A DNA stretch of 64,000 nt. It comes from Actinomadura oligospora ATCC 43269. GTDB taxonomy: Bacteria > Actinomycetota > Actinomycetes > Streptosporangiales > Streptosporangiaceae. The stretch spans positions 538,774-602,773 of the forward strand of contig NZ_KI912410.1 of NCBI RefSeq assembly GCF_000518265.1. Direction: 5' to 3'. This document shows, piece by piece, positions 53,708-62,079 of this stretch. Under the pieces are notes generated by a model, which worked only from the letters and a program-made list of their open reading frames with translations, was not told where the DNA came from and ran no database searches. The translations under genes and the position numbers were made by a program. Within the stretch, counting starts at the first letter, position 1; each line of letters starts with the position of its first letter.

Positions 53708-54439
53708 TCAGGCGGAGGCGATGGTGACGTCGCCGGTGTCGGTCCGAGCCTGGATGGTGTGGGGGGCGGAGGACGACGTCGGCACGGTGATCTTCTTCTT
53801 GCCCGTGTTGGTGTCGGCGGTGACGGCGTACTGCCCGGTGGACGGGACGAGGATCCGGATCTGGCCCGTGTTGGCGTGGGCGTTGACGTCGGCGGGGGCC
53901 GTGCCGAGGCTGAGGCGGATGCTGCCGGTGTCGGTGCGGGCGGTGACGTGCGCGGACGCGGCGGGCCGCAGGGCGGTGCCGGTGATCGTGCCGGTGTTGG
54001 CGCGGGCGGTGACCGAGCCGGTGAGGCCGGAGGCGGTGATGTCGCCGGTGTCGGTGCGCAGCTCGGCGGTCAGGGCGCGGGGGACGGTGACGCGGTAGTC
54101 GACCTCGCAGGTGCGCCCGCTGAGCGAGATGGAGCCGGGGCAGGAGTAGGTCAGTTCGAGGACGCCGCCGGTGACCTGGTGCCGGGCGTTCGGGTGGCCG
54201 TTGTCGGTGAAGCGGAGCTTCTCGGTGACGCTGACGGCGCTGACGTCCGCGCCGACGATCTCGACCTTGCCGGTGTGTCCGGTGACCCGCAGGCCGGTCA
54301 GCTTCTGCGCCACCGTGTAGGAACGTTGGTCGTTCTCCGTCTTGGTGAGGCCGAAGCTCGTGCCGCTGCCGCACGCCGACAGGGACAGGACGGCCAGCAG
54401 TGCGGCGGCCGAAGTAAGGGTCTTCGCGGACAGGCTCAT
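53708..54439 (-). CDS. DUF4097 beta-repeat lipoprotein
   Basis: A 243-residue protein with lipobox LSAC (C23). The mature part is a DUF4097-type right-handed beta structure built from repeated (A/R)-x-(D/N)TG units: RTDTGDI, ARANTGTI, ARTDTGSI, AHANTGQI, ADTNTGKK, ARTDTGDV. Such proteins are often tied to envelope stress. ATG at 54439 has GGAAAG about 12 nt upstream. Function unknown. Confidence 0.85.
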   Translation of the reverse strand: MSLSAKTLTSAAALLAVLSLSACGSGTSFGLTKTENDQRSYTVAQKLTGLRVTGHTGKVEIVGADVSAVSVTEKLRFTDNGHPNARHQVTGGVLELTYSCPGSISLSGRTCEVDYRVTVPRALTAELRTDTGDITASGLTGSVTARANTGTITGTALRPAASAHVTARTDTGSIRLSLGTAPADVNAHANTGQIRILVPSTGQYAVTADTNTGKKKITVPTSSSAPHTIQARTDTGDVTIASA

Positions 54440-54523
54440 TGCGTGGCGTCTTTCCGTCAGGAGAAGCGAACTCCTCGATTCTCCCGGCCCGGCGCCATGA
54501 AACACGAGGTGGGGGGCTACAGA

Positions 54524-54553
54524 CCTGGGGGTGGGGTTAACCCCACCCCCAGG
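54524..54553. terminator. 30-bp perfect palindrome downstream of adenosyltransferase gene
   Basis: CCTGGGGGTGGGGTT (54524-54538) is followed directly by its exact reverse complement (54539-54553). It begins 6 nt after the stop of the minus-strand adenosyltransferase gene, so it probably acts as its terminator, though it lacks a T-run. As DNA it could also be a dimeric protein site. Confidence 0.6.
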
Positions 54554-54558
54554 GTGGA

Positions 54559-55200
54559 TCAGCGCTCTCCGCCCGGCTTCCACAGGACGTCGCCGTGCTC
54601 GGCGTTCGCGACGCGGCCGAGGATGAACAGCAGGTCGGACAGGCGGTTGAGGTACTTGGCGGTGAGCGGGTTGACGCCGTTCGCCTCCGCGTCCCCGGTG
54701 GGACGGCCCGACTCGTCCAGCGGGGCGGAACCGTGCGCCTCGATCGCGGCCCACGCGGTGCGCTCGGCGCGGCGGGTGACGGTGCGGGCGACGTGCAGGA
54801 GGGCGCCGCCGGGCGTCCCGCCGGGGAGGATGAAGCTGCGGAGGGGCTCCAGGTCGGCGTTGAACTCGTCGCAGAGGCCCTCCAGGCGCTCGACGTAGGA
54901 CGCGTCGACGCGCAGCGGCGGGTACTCGGGGTCGGGGACGACGGGGGCGCACAGGTCGGCGCCGACGTCGAACAGGTCGTTCTGGACACGGGTGAGGGCG
55001 GTGACGATGTCCTCGCCGAGGCCGCCCGTCGTGACGGCGACGCCGATCGCGGCGTTCGCCTCGTCCACGTCGGCGTAGGCCGCGAGCCGCGGGTCGGTCT
55101 TGCGGGTGCGGGACATGTCGCCGAGCGCGGTGGTGCCGTCGTCACCCGTGCGGGTGTAGATGCGCGACAGCACGACGGGGGTCTCCCTGTTCTTCGCCAT
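54559..55200 (-). CDS. ATP:cob(I)alamin adenosyltransferase, PduO type
   Basis: A 213-residue enzyme that adds the 5'-deoxyadenosyl group to cobalamin. Signature RIYTRTGDDGTTALGD (14-29), YADVDEANAAIG, and RTVTRRAERTA are present. The position after the atp operon matches Rv1314c in Mycobacterium. The ATG start lies 88 nt from the divergent GMC oxidoreductase start. Confidence 0.95.
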   Translation of the reverse strand: MAKNRETPVVLSRIYTRTGDDGTTALGDMSRTRKTDPRLAAYADVDEANAAIGVAVTTGGLGEDIVTALTRVQNDLFDVGADLCAPVVPDPEYPPLRVDASYVERLEGLCDEFNADLEPLRSFILPGGTPGGALLHVARTVTRRAERTAWAAIEAHGSAPLDESGRPTGDAEANGVNPLTAKYLNRLSDLLFILGRVANAEHGDVLWKPGGER

Positions 55201-55288
55201 ACGCCGAGCCTATCCAGCGGGGCCCCGAGTCTGGTTCTGTAGGTTCTCACTTACATGCCCTGGTCTGACCCCCTGCTCGGAGGCGGCT

Positions 55289-56881
55289 GTGACGTACGAC
55301 CACATCATCGTTGGCGCCGGCAGCGCGGGCTGCGTGCTCGCGCACCGGCTGAGCGAGGACCCGGGGACGCGGGTGCTGCTGCTGGAGGCGGGGCCGCCGG
55401 ACGACGCCGTGGAGATCCACATCCCGGCGGCGGTGGCGGCGCTGATCAAGGGGCCGTTCGACTGGGACTACTCGACCGTCCCGCAGGAGCACGCGGACGG
55501 GCGCAGCGTGTACTGGCCGCGGGGCCGGACGCTCGGGGGCTCGTCGTCCACGAACGCGATGATCTACATCCGCGGGCACCGGTACGACTACGACACCTGG
55601 CGTGACTCCCACGGCTGCGAGGGCTGGGGCTACGCCGACCTGCTGCCCTACTTCCGGCGCGCCGAGGACCAGGCGCGCGGCGAGTCGCAGTTCCACGGCG
55701 TGGGCGGCCCGCTGCACGTCGAGGACCGCCGGTACACGCACCCGCTCTCGCGCGCCTGGGTGAAGTCGGCGCGGGCGGCGGGGCTGGCGGAGAACCGCGA
55801 CTTCAACGGCGCGGACCCGGACGGCGTCGGCTACTACCAGGTCACGCACAAGCAGGGGCGGCGCTGGTCGACGGCGACCGGGTACCTGCGTCCCGTCCGG
55901 GAGCGTCCGAACCTGACCGTCGTCACCGACGCCCTGGTCACCCGGGTCGTCATCGAGGACGGACGGGCCGTGGGCGTGACCTACGAGGCCCGCGGCGAGA
56001 CGGTCACGGCGCGCGCCGAAGGCGAGGTCGTGCTGTCCGGGGGCGCGGTGAACAGTCCGCAGCTGCTCATGCTGTCCGGGATCGGACCGGCCGGACACCT
56101 GCGCGAGCACGGCATCGACGTGGTCGTGGACGCGCCGGTCGGCCAGGGCCTCCAGGACCACCCGTTCGTGAACGTCATGTTCGCGACGCCGCGTGTGAAG
56201 AGCCTGTTCGAGCTGCCGAGCCCGCTGAAGTTCGCGCAGTGGCAGGCGTTCGGGCGCGGGCCCTATGCGTCCAATGTGGCGGAGGTCGGCGGATTCACCC
56301 GGACCGTGGACGGCCTGCCCGCGCCGGACCTCCAGTACCACGTGCTGCCCACGCCGTTCGTGAAGCAGGGGCTGGTGGAGTCGTCGCAGCGGCTGCTGTC
56401 GGTGTTCGCCACGGCGGTCGCGGTCGAGAGCCGCGGCGCGCTCACGCTCCGGTCGGCGTCGCCGTACGCCAAGCCGCTGATCGACCCGGCCTACCTGGCG
56501 GCGAAGTCGGACCTGGACATCCTGGTCGCGGGCGTCCGGCAGGCCCGCGAGATCGCGGCGACCGGGCCGCTCGCGTCGATGGTCGCGGGGGAGTTCGCGC
56601 CCGGCGAGCAGGCCGCGTCGGACGAGGACGTCGAGGCGTTCGTCCGGCGGGAGGTGGCGACGCTGTTCCATCCGACGAGCACGTGCGCGATGGGCGGGGA
56701 CGAGTCGTCGGTGTGCGATCCGGAGCTGCGGGTGCGCGGTGTGGAGGGGCTGCGGGTCGTGGACGCGTCGGTCATGCCGTCCGTGCCGCGCGGGAACACC
56801 AACGCGCCGACGATCGCGATCGCGGAGCGCGCCGCGGACCTGATCCGGGGACGTGAGCCGCTCGCCGCCGCGTCGCTGTGA
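55289..56881 (+). CDS. GMC-family FAD-dependent oxidoreductase
   Basis: A 530-residue flavoenzyme like choline or alcohol dehydrogenases. FAD-binding VGAGSAGCVLAHRLSEDP with the acidic LLLEAGP, GRTLGGSSSTNAMIYIRG, the GMC signature GAVNSPQLLMLSGIGP, and C-terminal HPTSTCAMG with NTNAPTIAIAERAADLI (active-site His/Asn pair region) are visible. GTG at 55289 has GGAGG 6 nt upstream. Substrate unknown: an alcohol, choline-like or polyether compound. Confidence 0.93.
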   Translation: MTYDHIIVGAGSAGCVLAHRLSEDPGTRVLLLEAGPPDDAVEIHIPAAVAALIKGPFDWDYSTVPQEHADGRSVYWPRGRTLGGSSSTNAMIYIRGHRYDYDTWRDSHGCEGWGYADLLPYFRRAEDQARGESQFHGVGGPLHVEDRRYTHPLSRAWVKSARAAGLAENRDFNGADPDGVGYYQVTHKQGRRWSTATGYLRPVRERPNLTVVTDALVTRVVIEDGRAVGVTYEARGETVTARAEGEVVLSGGAVNSPQLLMLSGIGPAGHLREHGIDVVVDAPVGQGLQDHPFVNVMFATPRVKSLFELPSPLKFAQWQAFGRGPYASNVAEVGGFTRTVDGLPAPDLQYHVLPTPFVKQGLVESSQRLLSVFATAVAVESRGALTLRSASPYAKPLIDPAYLAAKSDLDILVAGVRQAREIAATGPLASMVAGEFAPGEQAASDEDVEAFVRREVATLFHPTSTCAMGGDESSVCDPELRVRGVEGLRVVDASVMPSVPRGNTNAPTIAIAERAADLIRGREPLAAASL

Positions 56882-56888
56882 AAAGGGA

Positions 56889-56930
56889 GAGGCCCTCGCC
56901 ACCATGCGGTGGTGAGGGCCTCTTGTCATC
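56889..56930 (+). terminator. Terminator of the GMC oxidoreductase gene
   Basis: GAGGCCCTCGCCACC (56889-56903) pairs with GGTGGTGAGGGCCTC (56908-56922), with one G-T pair and the loop ATGC, followed by TTGTCATC. Confidence 0.82.
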
Positions 56931-56980
56931 GCGACAGCCGTCCTGTTTCAGGGACGAGCGTCGCCCGGCTGCTGCGGGGT

Positions 56981-57097
56981 TCACCGCTGACGCGCCTTCT
57001 CCTTGGCCTTCGCCGCGCGCTTGGTGGCCTTGGCCTCCGAGCGCCACGTCGCTACGCGCTGGTTGGCGATGCCCTGGGTGAACGAGTGGTGCAACAT
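56981..57097 (-). CDS. Small basic protein of 38 residues
   Basis: The minus strand encodes MLHHSFTQGIANQRV followed by an Ala/Lys/Arg-rich helix (SEAKATKRAAKAKEKARQR). An AGGAGA ribosome-binding site stands 6 nt before the ATG. The composition (amphipathic, strongly basic) and the Shine-Dalgarno support a real small gene, similar in style to short basic proteins found in actinomycetes. Upstream DNA (57098-57255) is less GC-rich, with CGTATTATCC as a possible promoter element. Function unknown. Confidence 0.6.
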   Translation of the reverse strand: MLHHSFTQGIANQRVATWRSEAKATKRAAKAKEKARQR

Positions 57098-57326
57098 CTT
57101 CTGTCTCCTCTTCTCTGCCGGCAGGTCCCTGCCGACATCTATAGATTCGCCCTAAGACCCCGGTGGGCACATGGGGATGACGCCTTATTCGGGCGTCCTA
57201 GGACGGGCCTAGTACGCGGCACGTATTATCCAATCGCTCGGGCGCCCGCCTGAGTCGGCGGAGAAGGCCTAGGCGCGGACCCTCTCCGCCGTCGCCGAAC
57301 GCCCGGAGACCTGAGCGGACGCAGGG
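57098..57326 (-). other. Gap between DHA2 pump and small basic protein
   Basis: No gene is supported. GGCGGAGA (57257-57264) and TCTCCGCC (57283-57290) form a possible terminator stem for the minus-strand pump gene. The middle is unusually AT-rich (GTATTATCC near 57223-57231) and probably contains the promoter of the small gene. Confidence 0.35.
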
Positions 57327-58730
57327 TCAGGACGCCTGGGGCACCTCCTGTCCGACCTGCGGGTTCGTGGTGACCGGCGCCGGACGGCCGGGCAGCAGGA
57401 GGGTGGTCGCGGCGGCGAGGAGCAGCCCGCCCGCGAGCAGCCAGACGCCATGGTGGACGCCCTGGACCGCGCCGTCCGAGCGCTGCATGATGACCGCCAC
57501 CGCGGCGATCCCCAGGGACCCGCCGAGCTGGTTCAGCATGTACAGCGCCGAGCTGCCCTGGGCGACGAGCTCGGGCGGCAGCGTCCGGTAGAGCGCGCCC
57601 ATCGTCGGCGCGGCCATGAGGCCCATGCCGATCCCGGCGGCGAACGCCGCGAGCCCGCTCCACGCCTCGGGCGTCCGCGCGCCGAGCCACGCCATCGGGA
57701 CGAGGGCCGCGACGGCGAGCAGCGCGCCGCAGCGGGCGAGGACGCGTGAGCCGACGCGGTCGGAGAGCCGTCCGGCGATCGGCATGGCCAGGGACGCGCC
57801 GAGGCCGACCGGGGCGACCAGCAGGCCCGCGACACGCGCGCCGTGCCCGTGCGCCTGCTGGTAGTAGAGCGGCAGCAGGAACAGCATCCCGAACGTCACG
57901 ATGCCCGACAGCGACATGATCCCGACGCTGGCGCTGAACGCCGGACGGGCGAAGAGCCGCAGGTCGAGCAGGGGAGGCGTGCGCCGGACGGTCAGCGCGC
58001 GCACGCCGTACCCCGCGAGCAGCACGGCCCCGATCGCGAACGGCGCCCAGGCGTCCGAGCCGCCCGCCACGCGCGAGAGGCCCAGCAGGACGGCGGCGAA
58101 CCCCGGCCCGAGCAGGACGAGTCCCAGCAGGTCGAGTCGCTGTGCAGGGCCGTCCGGACGGTCGCGCGGCACGACGCGCAGCGCGAGGACGAACGCGACC
58201 ACGCCGATCGGCAGGTTGATCAGGAACATCCAGCGCCAGCCGAGACCGTCCAGGACCAGGCCGCCCAGGGCCGGTCCGAGGACGGGCCCGAGCGACAGCA
58301 CCACGCCCATGAGCCCCATGACCCGTCCGGCCCGCGCGGGCCCGGCGCCGCGCGCCAGGATCACCATGACCAGCGGGTCGAGGATGCCCGCGCCCAGCCC
58401 CTGGACGATCCGGAACGCGACGAGCTGCGGCAGGTTCCCGGCGAACGCGCAGGCCAGCGACCCGGCGACGAACAGTACGAGGCCGAGGAGCCAGGGCCGC
58501 CGGGTGCCGAACCGTCCGGCGGCCCAGGCGGTCACCGGGACGGTCACCGTGAGCGCCAGCAGGTAACCGGTCGAGACCCAGCCCACCGCGCTGAGCGTGG
58601 TGCCGAACTCGCCGACGAGGCGGTCCGCGGCGACGGACACCATCGTGGCGTCCAGGATGCCCATGATCCCGCCGAGCAGCACCACGGCGATCAGGCGCCG
58701 CAGCGCGGGATCGAACGCATCTGTATTCAT
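57327..58730 (-). CDS. DHA2-family MFS drug efflux transporter
   Basis: A 467-residue membrane protein with about 14 hydrophobic segments, the EmrB/QacA arrangement. Motif LDATMVSVA (motif D1) and GRFGTRRPWLLGLVLF (motif A) are present, and GVVLSLGPVLGPALGG is the antiporter motif C. It should export drugs with proton import. AAGGAG precedes the ATG by 4 nt. It is divergent from a TetR gene with operator-like repeats between them, so it is probably repressed by that regulator. Confidence 0.93.
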   Translation of the reverse strand: MNTDAFDPALRRLIAVVLLGGIMGILDATMVSVAADRLVGEFGTTLSAVGWVSTGYLLALTVTVPVTAWAAGRFGTRRPWLLGLVLFVAGSLACAFAGNLPQLVAFRIVQGLGAGILDPLVMVILARGAGPARAGRVMGLMGVVLSLGPVLGPALGGLVLDGLGWRWMFLINLPIGVVAFVLALRVVPRDRPDGPAQRLDLLGLVLLGPGFAAVLLGLSRVAGGSDAWAPFAIGAVLLAGYGVRALTVRRTPPLLDLRLFARPAFSASVGIMSLSGIVTFGMLFLLPLYYQQAHGHGARVAGLLVAPVGLGASLAMPIAGRLSDRVGSRVLARCGALLAVAALVPMAWLGARTPEAWSGLAAFAAGIGMGLMAAPTMGALYRTLPPELVAQGSSALYMLNQLGGSLGIAAVAVIMQRSDGAVQGVHHGVWLLAGGLLLAAATTLLLPGRPAPVTTNPQVGQEVPQAS

Positions 58731-58740
58731 CAGACTCCTT

Positions 58741-58760
58741 AACTAGACTGGCGCGTCCAA
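58741..58760. promoter_or_regulatory. TetR operator, copy 1
   Basis: AACTAGACTGGCGCGTCCAA, an imperfect dyad (CTAGAC...GTCCAA), ends 10 nt before the pump's start codon and overlaps its leader and ribosome-binding region. It matches copy 2 at 16 of 20 positions. Confidence 0.65.
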
Positions 58761-58799
58761 CATAGGAGTCTGTGAAGTCTTAGACAAGGTGGTTTGTAT

Positions 58800-58819
58800 A
58801 ACTAGACTGTTGGGTCCAA
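58800..58819. promoter_or_regulatory. TetR operator, copy 2
   Basis: AACTAGACTGTTGGGTCCAA, 59 bp from copy 1 and 31 bp before the TetR start at 58850. One copy near each divergent start is the common layout for an autoregulated TetR repressor with its efflux target. Confidence 0.65.
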
Positions 58820-58849
58820 GTTGGAAAAACGGCCGGTACACTGCGCGGC

Positions 58850-59497
58850 ATGGAGGCGACGGCGGCGGCGCGAGGCCGCATCGACAAGCGGCAGGCGATC
58901 CTCGACGCCGCGTTCGCGGTGATCGGCCGCGAGGGGTACGCGCAGGCGGGCGTGGACGTCATCGCCGCCGAGGCGGGCGTCGCCAAGGCCACGGTCTACA
59001 ACCACTTCGGCGACAAGGAGGCCCTGCTCCGCGCGTCCTTCGCGGCGCAGGCCGAGCGCGTGCTGGCGGCCAACCTCGCCGCGCTCGAGGTCCTCGCCGA
59101 CGCGGGCGACGACCTGCGCGTCCTGCTGGAGGACGTCGGCGTCCGGCTGCTCGAGTGCTACCTCGACGAGCGGTCCTGGGCCGTCCGGCGCATCCTGCTG
59201 GCCGAGGGGAACCGGTTCCCCGACCTGCTGGACGTCACGCACAGCGGCGTCGCCGACCGTGTCCTGCGGACCCTCGCCGACCGGTTCGCCCGCCTCGCCC
59301 TCGCCGGACGGCTGAGCCTGACCGACCCCGAACTGGCCGCCGAGCAGTTCACGGCGCTGCTGATGGGGCCCATGGAGAAGCGCACCCGGCTCGGCACCCG
59401 GACCGTTCCGGAGGGCGAGCTGAAGACCGCCGCGCGCGAGGCCGTCGACACCTTCCTCAAGGCGTTCGGGCCCGCCGCGGCTCCAGGCCGTCCCTGA
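58850..59497 (+). CDS. TetR-family repressor of the efflux pump
   Basis: A 215-residue regulator. The N-terminal HTH is DVIAAEAGVAKATVYNHFGDKEALL; the C-terminal part is a ligand-binding helical domain (TetR_C/AefR-like). It is divergent from the DHA2 pump, with two matching 20-bp operator candidates between them. The last 41 bp overlap the convergent TetR gene. Confidence 0.92.
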   Translation: MEATAAARGRIDKRQAILDAAFAVIGREGYAQAGVDVIAAEAGVAKATVYNHFGDKEALLRASFAAQAERVLAANLAALEVLADAGDDLRVLLEDVGVRLLECYLDERSWAVRRILLAEGNRFPDLLDVTHSGVADRVLRTLADRFARLALAGRLSLTDPELAAEQFTALLMGPMEKRTRLGTRTVPEGELKTAAREAVDTFLKAFGPAAAPGRP

Positions 59498-60023
59498 CCA
59501 GGCGCAGCAGCCTGCGCGCGTCGCCCGCGTCCCCCGTCGTCATCGCGCCCCCGCTGACCAGCGCCAGCAGGTCGGCGGTCGCGATCTCGTCCCGGAGCGT
59601 CCCGGCCCGCTTGGCTCGTACGGCGAGGACCTCCGCCGCCTCGTTCAGCGCGGTGTGCCACTCGTGGAAGAGCTGTGAACGGCGTCCGTCCGGGGTCTCG
59701 GTGATGGCCAGCGCGAGGTCCCGCTTGGACGCCACGTGCGCGACGAACTCGCCCAGCCACACGTAGAGCGCCTCACCGGACGGCGAGGACGCCAGCTCCC
59801 GCCCGAGCCGCCGGAGCCCCTCGACCTCGTCGGCGTACACGGCGATGAGCAGGTCCTCCCGGGTGGGGAAGTTGCGGTACAGCGTCGCGTTGCCGACCCC
59901 GGCCCGCTTGGCGACCTCGTCGAGCGGCACGTCCGGCCCGCGCTCGTCGAACAGCTCCTTCGCCGCCGCCAGCAGCAGCGCGGCATTGCGCGCCGCATCG
60001 GCGCGCGGACGACGAGGAGGCAT
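59457..60023 (-). CDS. TetR-family regulator
   Basis: A 188-residue regulator. HTH region DVPLDEVAKRAGVGNATLYRNFPTREDLL; C-terminal domain of the SbtR-like type. ATG at 60023 has AAGGGG 8 nt upstream; a TTG 9 nt further up is less likely. It is divergent from the SnoaL-like gene, with a dyad in between, so that gene is its probable target. Confidence 0.92.
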   Translation of the reverse strand: MPPRRPRADAARNAALLLAAAKELFDERGPDVPLDEVAKRAGVGNATLYRNFPTREDLLIAVYADEVEGLRRLGRELASSPSGEALYVWLGEFVAHVASKRDLALAITETPDGRRSQLFHEWHTALNEAAEVLAVRAKRAGTLRDEIATADLLALVSGGAMTTGDAGDARRLLRLVRDGLEPRRARTP

Positions 60024-60071
60024 CGGCGGCAACCCCTTGTGGATCGAGGACGTGGTCCGTAGCCTACCGCC

Positions 60072-60095
60072 TTAACTGGGGAGTTCCCCGTTTAA
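60072..60095. promoter_or_regulatory. Probable TetR operator before the SnoaL-like gene
   Basis: TTAAcTGGGGA-GT-TCCCCgTTTAA-like dyad: TTAAC and GTTTAA flank GGGGA/TCCCC. It lies 13 bp before the SnoaL-like start and about 50 bp before the TetR start. Confidence 0.6.
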
Positions 60096-60107
60096 GGAGC
60101 AGAGAAC

Positions 60108-60506
60108 ATGACACCGGACGACCGCGCCGCCATCACCGACCTGATCTCCATGCACGGCCACCTGTGCGACGACGGGGAGCTCGACCGCCTCCACGAGGTC
60201 TTCACCGACGACCTCGTCTACGACGTGTCCGACATGGGCTTCGGCGAGCTTCACGGCCTGGCCGCCTTCAGGACGGCCGCCGAGACCCTCGGGGACGCCA
60301 ACCCGGTGGGCCACCACGTCACCAACGTCGTCCTCAGGGAGGCGTCGGAGGACGAGGTCCACGCCCGTTCCAAGGCGATCGGCATCCTGGCGGACGGCAC
60401 CGCGGGAAGCGCCGTCTACCAGGACGTCGTCAAGCGCGGCCCGGACGGCTGGCGCATCACCCGCCGCACCGTCCAGGCCCGCAGGAAGCCGCTCGGCGCC
60501 CGCTGA
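60108..60506 (+). CDS. SnoaL-like (NTF2-fold) protein
   Basis: A 132-residue NTF2-fold protein: AAITDLISMHGHLCDDGELDRLHEVFTDDLVYDVSDMG at the N-terminus and GWRITRRTVQARR at the C-terminus are typical of the SnoaL_4 polyketide-cyclase/dehydratase-like group. AAGGAG lies 9-10 nt before the ATG. It may act on a small aromatic or ketone compound; the substrate is unknown. Probably controlled by the divergent TetR. Confidence 0.87.
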   Translation: MTPDDRAAITDLISMHGHLCDDGELDRLHEVFTDDLVYDVSDMGFGELHGLAAFRTAAETLGDANPVGHHVTNVVLREASEDEVHARSKAIGILADGTAGSAVYQDVVKRGPDGWRITRRTVQARRKPLGAR

Positions 60507-60516
60507 GCGGGCGAGG

Positions 60517-62016
60517 TCAGCGCTTGTAGCGCTTCCCGTGGATCATGGTGACGAGCTGCAGGATCTGCGCCATCTGCTTCTCGGTGCGGTCGAAGGACGC
60601 CAGGTTCGTCGGCAGGGCGAAGCGCTGACGCGTGATCGCCTTCGGACGGGCGAACTCGCGCAGCCCGTCGGCGCCGTGGATGCGGCCGAAGCCGGACTCG
60701 CCGACGCCTCCGAAGGGCAGGGCGGCGACCATCGCGAACGCGGCGAAGGCGTTGATGGACGTCATGCCCGAGCGCATGCGGCGGGCGGCGTCCATGGCGC
60801 GGGACCTGTCGCCGGAGAAGATCGAGCCCGCCAGGCCGTAGTTGGTGGCGTTGGCCTTCTCGACCGCCTCGTCCAGGTCGCGGACGCGGTGGACGGTGAT
60901 GGTCGGCCCGAAGGTCTCCTCACGGACGGCGGCCGAGTCGTCCGGGACGTCGGTCAGGACGACCGGCTCGACGTACGGCCTGCGGACGGACTCGGGCCCG
61001 CCGACGACCGCCTTGCCGCCCTTGTCCAGCGCGTCCCTGATGTGCCGCTCGATGATGTCGAGCTGGGACGGCATGGTGATCGGCCCGTAGGCCGCCTCAC
61101 GGTCGAAGCCCGGACGGAGCCTGGCGGCGCGCTCGGTCAGCTTGGCGAGGAACGCGTCGTAGGCGTCGTCCACGACGTAGACGCGCTCGACGCCGATGCA
61201 GGTCTGGCCCGCGTTCGCCATCGCGCCCCACAGCGCCGAGTCGGCGGCGGCCTCGAGGTCGGCGCCCGAGTCGACGATGCAGGCGTCCTTGCCGCCGCAC
61301 TCGGCGACGATCGGGGTGAGGTTCTCGGCGCAGGCCGCCATGACCTTCTTCGCCGTCGGGCCCGAGCCGGTGAAGGCGACCTTGTCGACGTCCGGGGACG
61401 AGGCGAGCGCGCCGCCGGTCGCGCCGAAGCCCGTGACCACCTGGAACACCGGACGCTCCGGGATCACCGTCGTGAACAGCTCGGCCAGCAGGACGCCGAC
61501 GCCGGGGGTGTACTCGGACGGCTTGAACACCACGGCGTTGCCCGCGGCGAGCGCGTAGGCGATCGAGCCCATCGGGGTGAAGATCGGGTAGTTCCAGGGG
61601 CCGATCACCCCGACGACGCCGAGCGGCTGGTACTCCAGGACGGCCTTCTGGTTCAGCGACAGGACGCCCGGGAACACCGTGCGCGGGCCGAGCACCTTGG
61701 CGGCGTGCCGGGCGGCCCAGTCCAGGTGCGAGATCGCCATGATCGTCTCGATCTGGGCGTCCTGGAGGGTCTTGCCGGTCTCCTGGTGGATGAGCTCGGC
61801 CATCCGGTTGAGGTTGCGGGTGAGCGCGCCCTTGACGTTCAGCAGCCGGACGCGCCGCTCCTTCCAGCCCAGCTCGCCCCACCAGGCGGCGGCGTCGCGG
61901 GCCTTGGACACGGCCTCGGCGACCGCCGCGGCGTCGTGCACGGGATGCTCGGCGACCACCTCGCCGGTGGCCGGGTTCAGCGAGGGGAACGTGGTGCGCT
62001 CCGTGGCGACGGACAT
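60517..62016 (-). CDS. Aldehyde dehydrogenase (succinate-semialdehyde dehydrogenase-like)
   Basis: A 499-residue NAD(P)-dependent enzyme. Catalytic Cys in NAGQTCIGVERV, general-base Glu in VAECGGKDACIV, NAD-binding FTGSGPTAKKV and the C-terminal PFGGVGESGFGR are present. It is closest in style to the GabD2 group. ATG at 62016 has GGAGG 8 nt upstream. It is 63 nt from the carotenoid-oxygenase gene on the same strand, so it may oxidise the aldehyde that enzyme releases (inference). Confidence 0.93.
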   Translation of the reverse strand: MSVATERTTFPSLNPATGEVVAEHPVHDAAAVAEAVSKARDAAAWWGELGWKERRVRLLNVKGALTRNLNRMAELIHQETGKTLQDAQIETIMAISHLDWAARHAAKVLGPRTVFPGVLSLNQKAVLEYQPLGVVGVIGPWNYPIFTPMGSIAYALAAGNAVVFKPSEYTPGVGVLLAELFTTVIPERPVFQVVTGFGATGGALASSPDVDKVAFTGSGPTAKKVMAACAENLTPIVAECGGKDACIVDSGADLEAAADSALWGAMANAGQTCIGVERVYVVDDAYDAFLAKLTERAARLRPGFDREAAYGPITMPSQLDIIERHIRDALDKGGKAVVGGPESVRRPYVEPVVLTDVPDDSAAVREETFGPTITVHRVRDLDEAVEKANATNYGLAGSIFSGDRSRAMDAARRMRSGMTSINAFAAFAMVAALPFGGVGESGFGRIHGADGLREFARPKAITRQRFALPTNLASFDRTEKQMAQILQLVTMIHGKRYKR

Positions 62017-62079
62017 GGGGGCTGCCTCCGGGGTGCTCAACCGGGTAAGTGACCACTTGCCAACGTACCGGCTAGTAAA

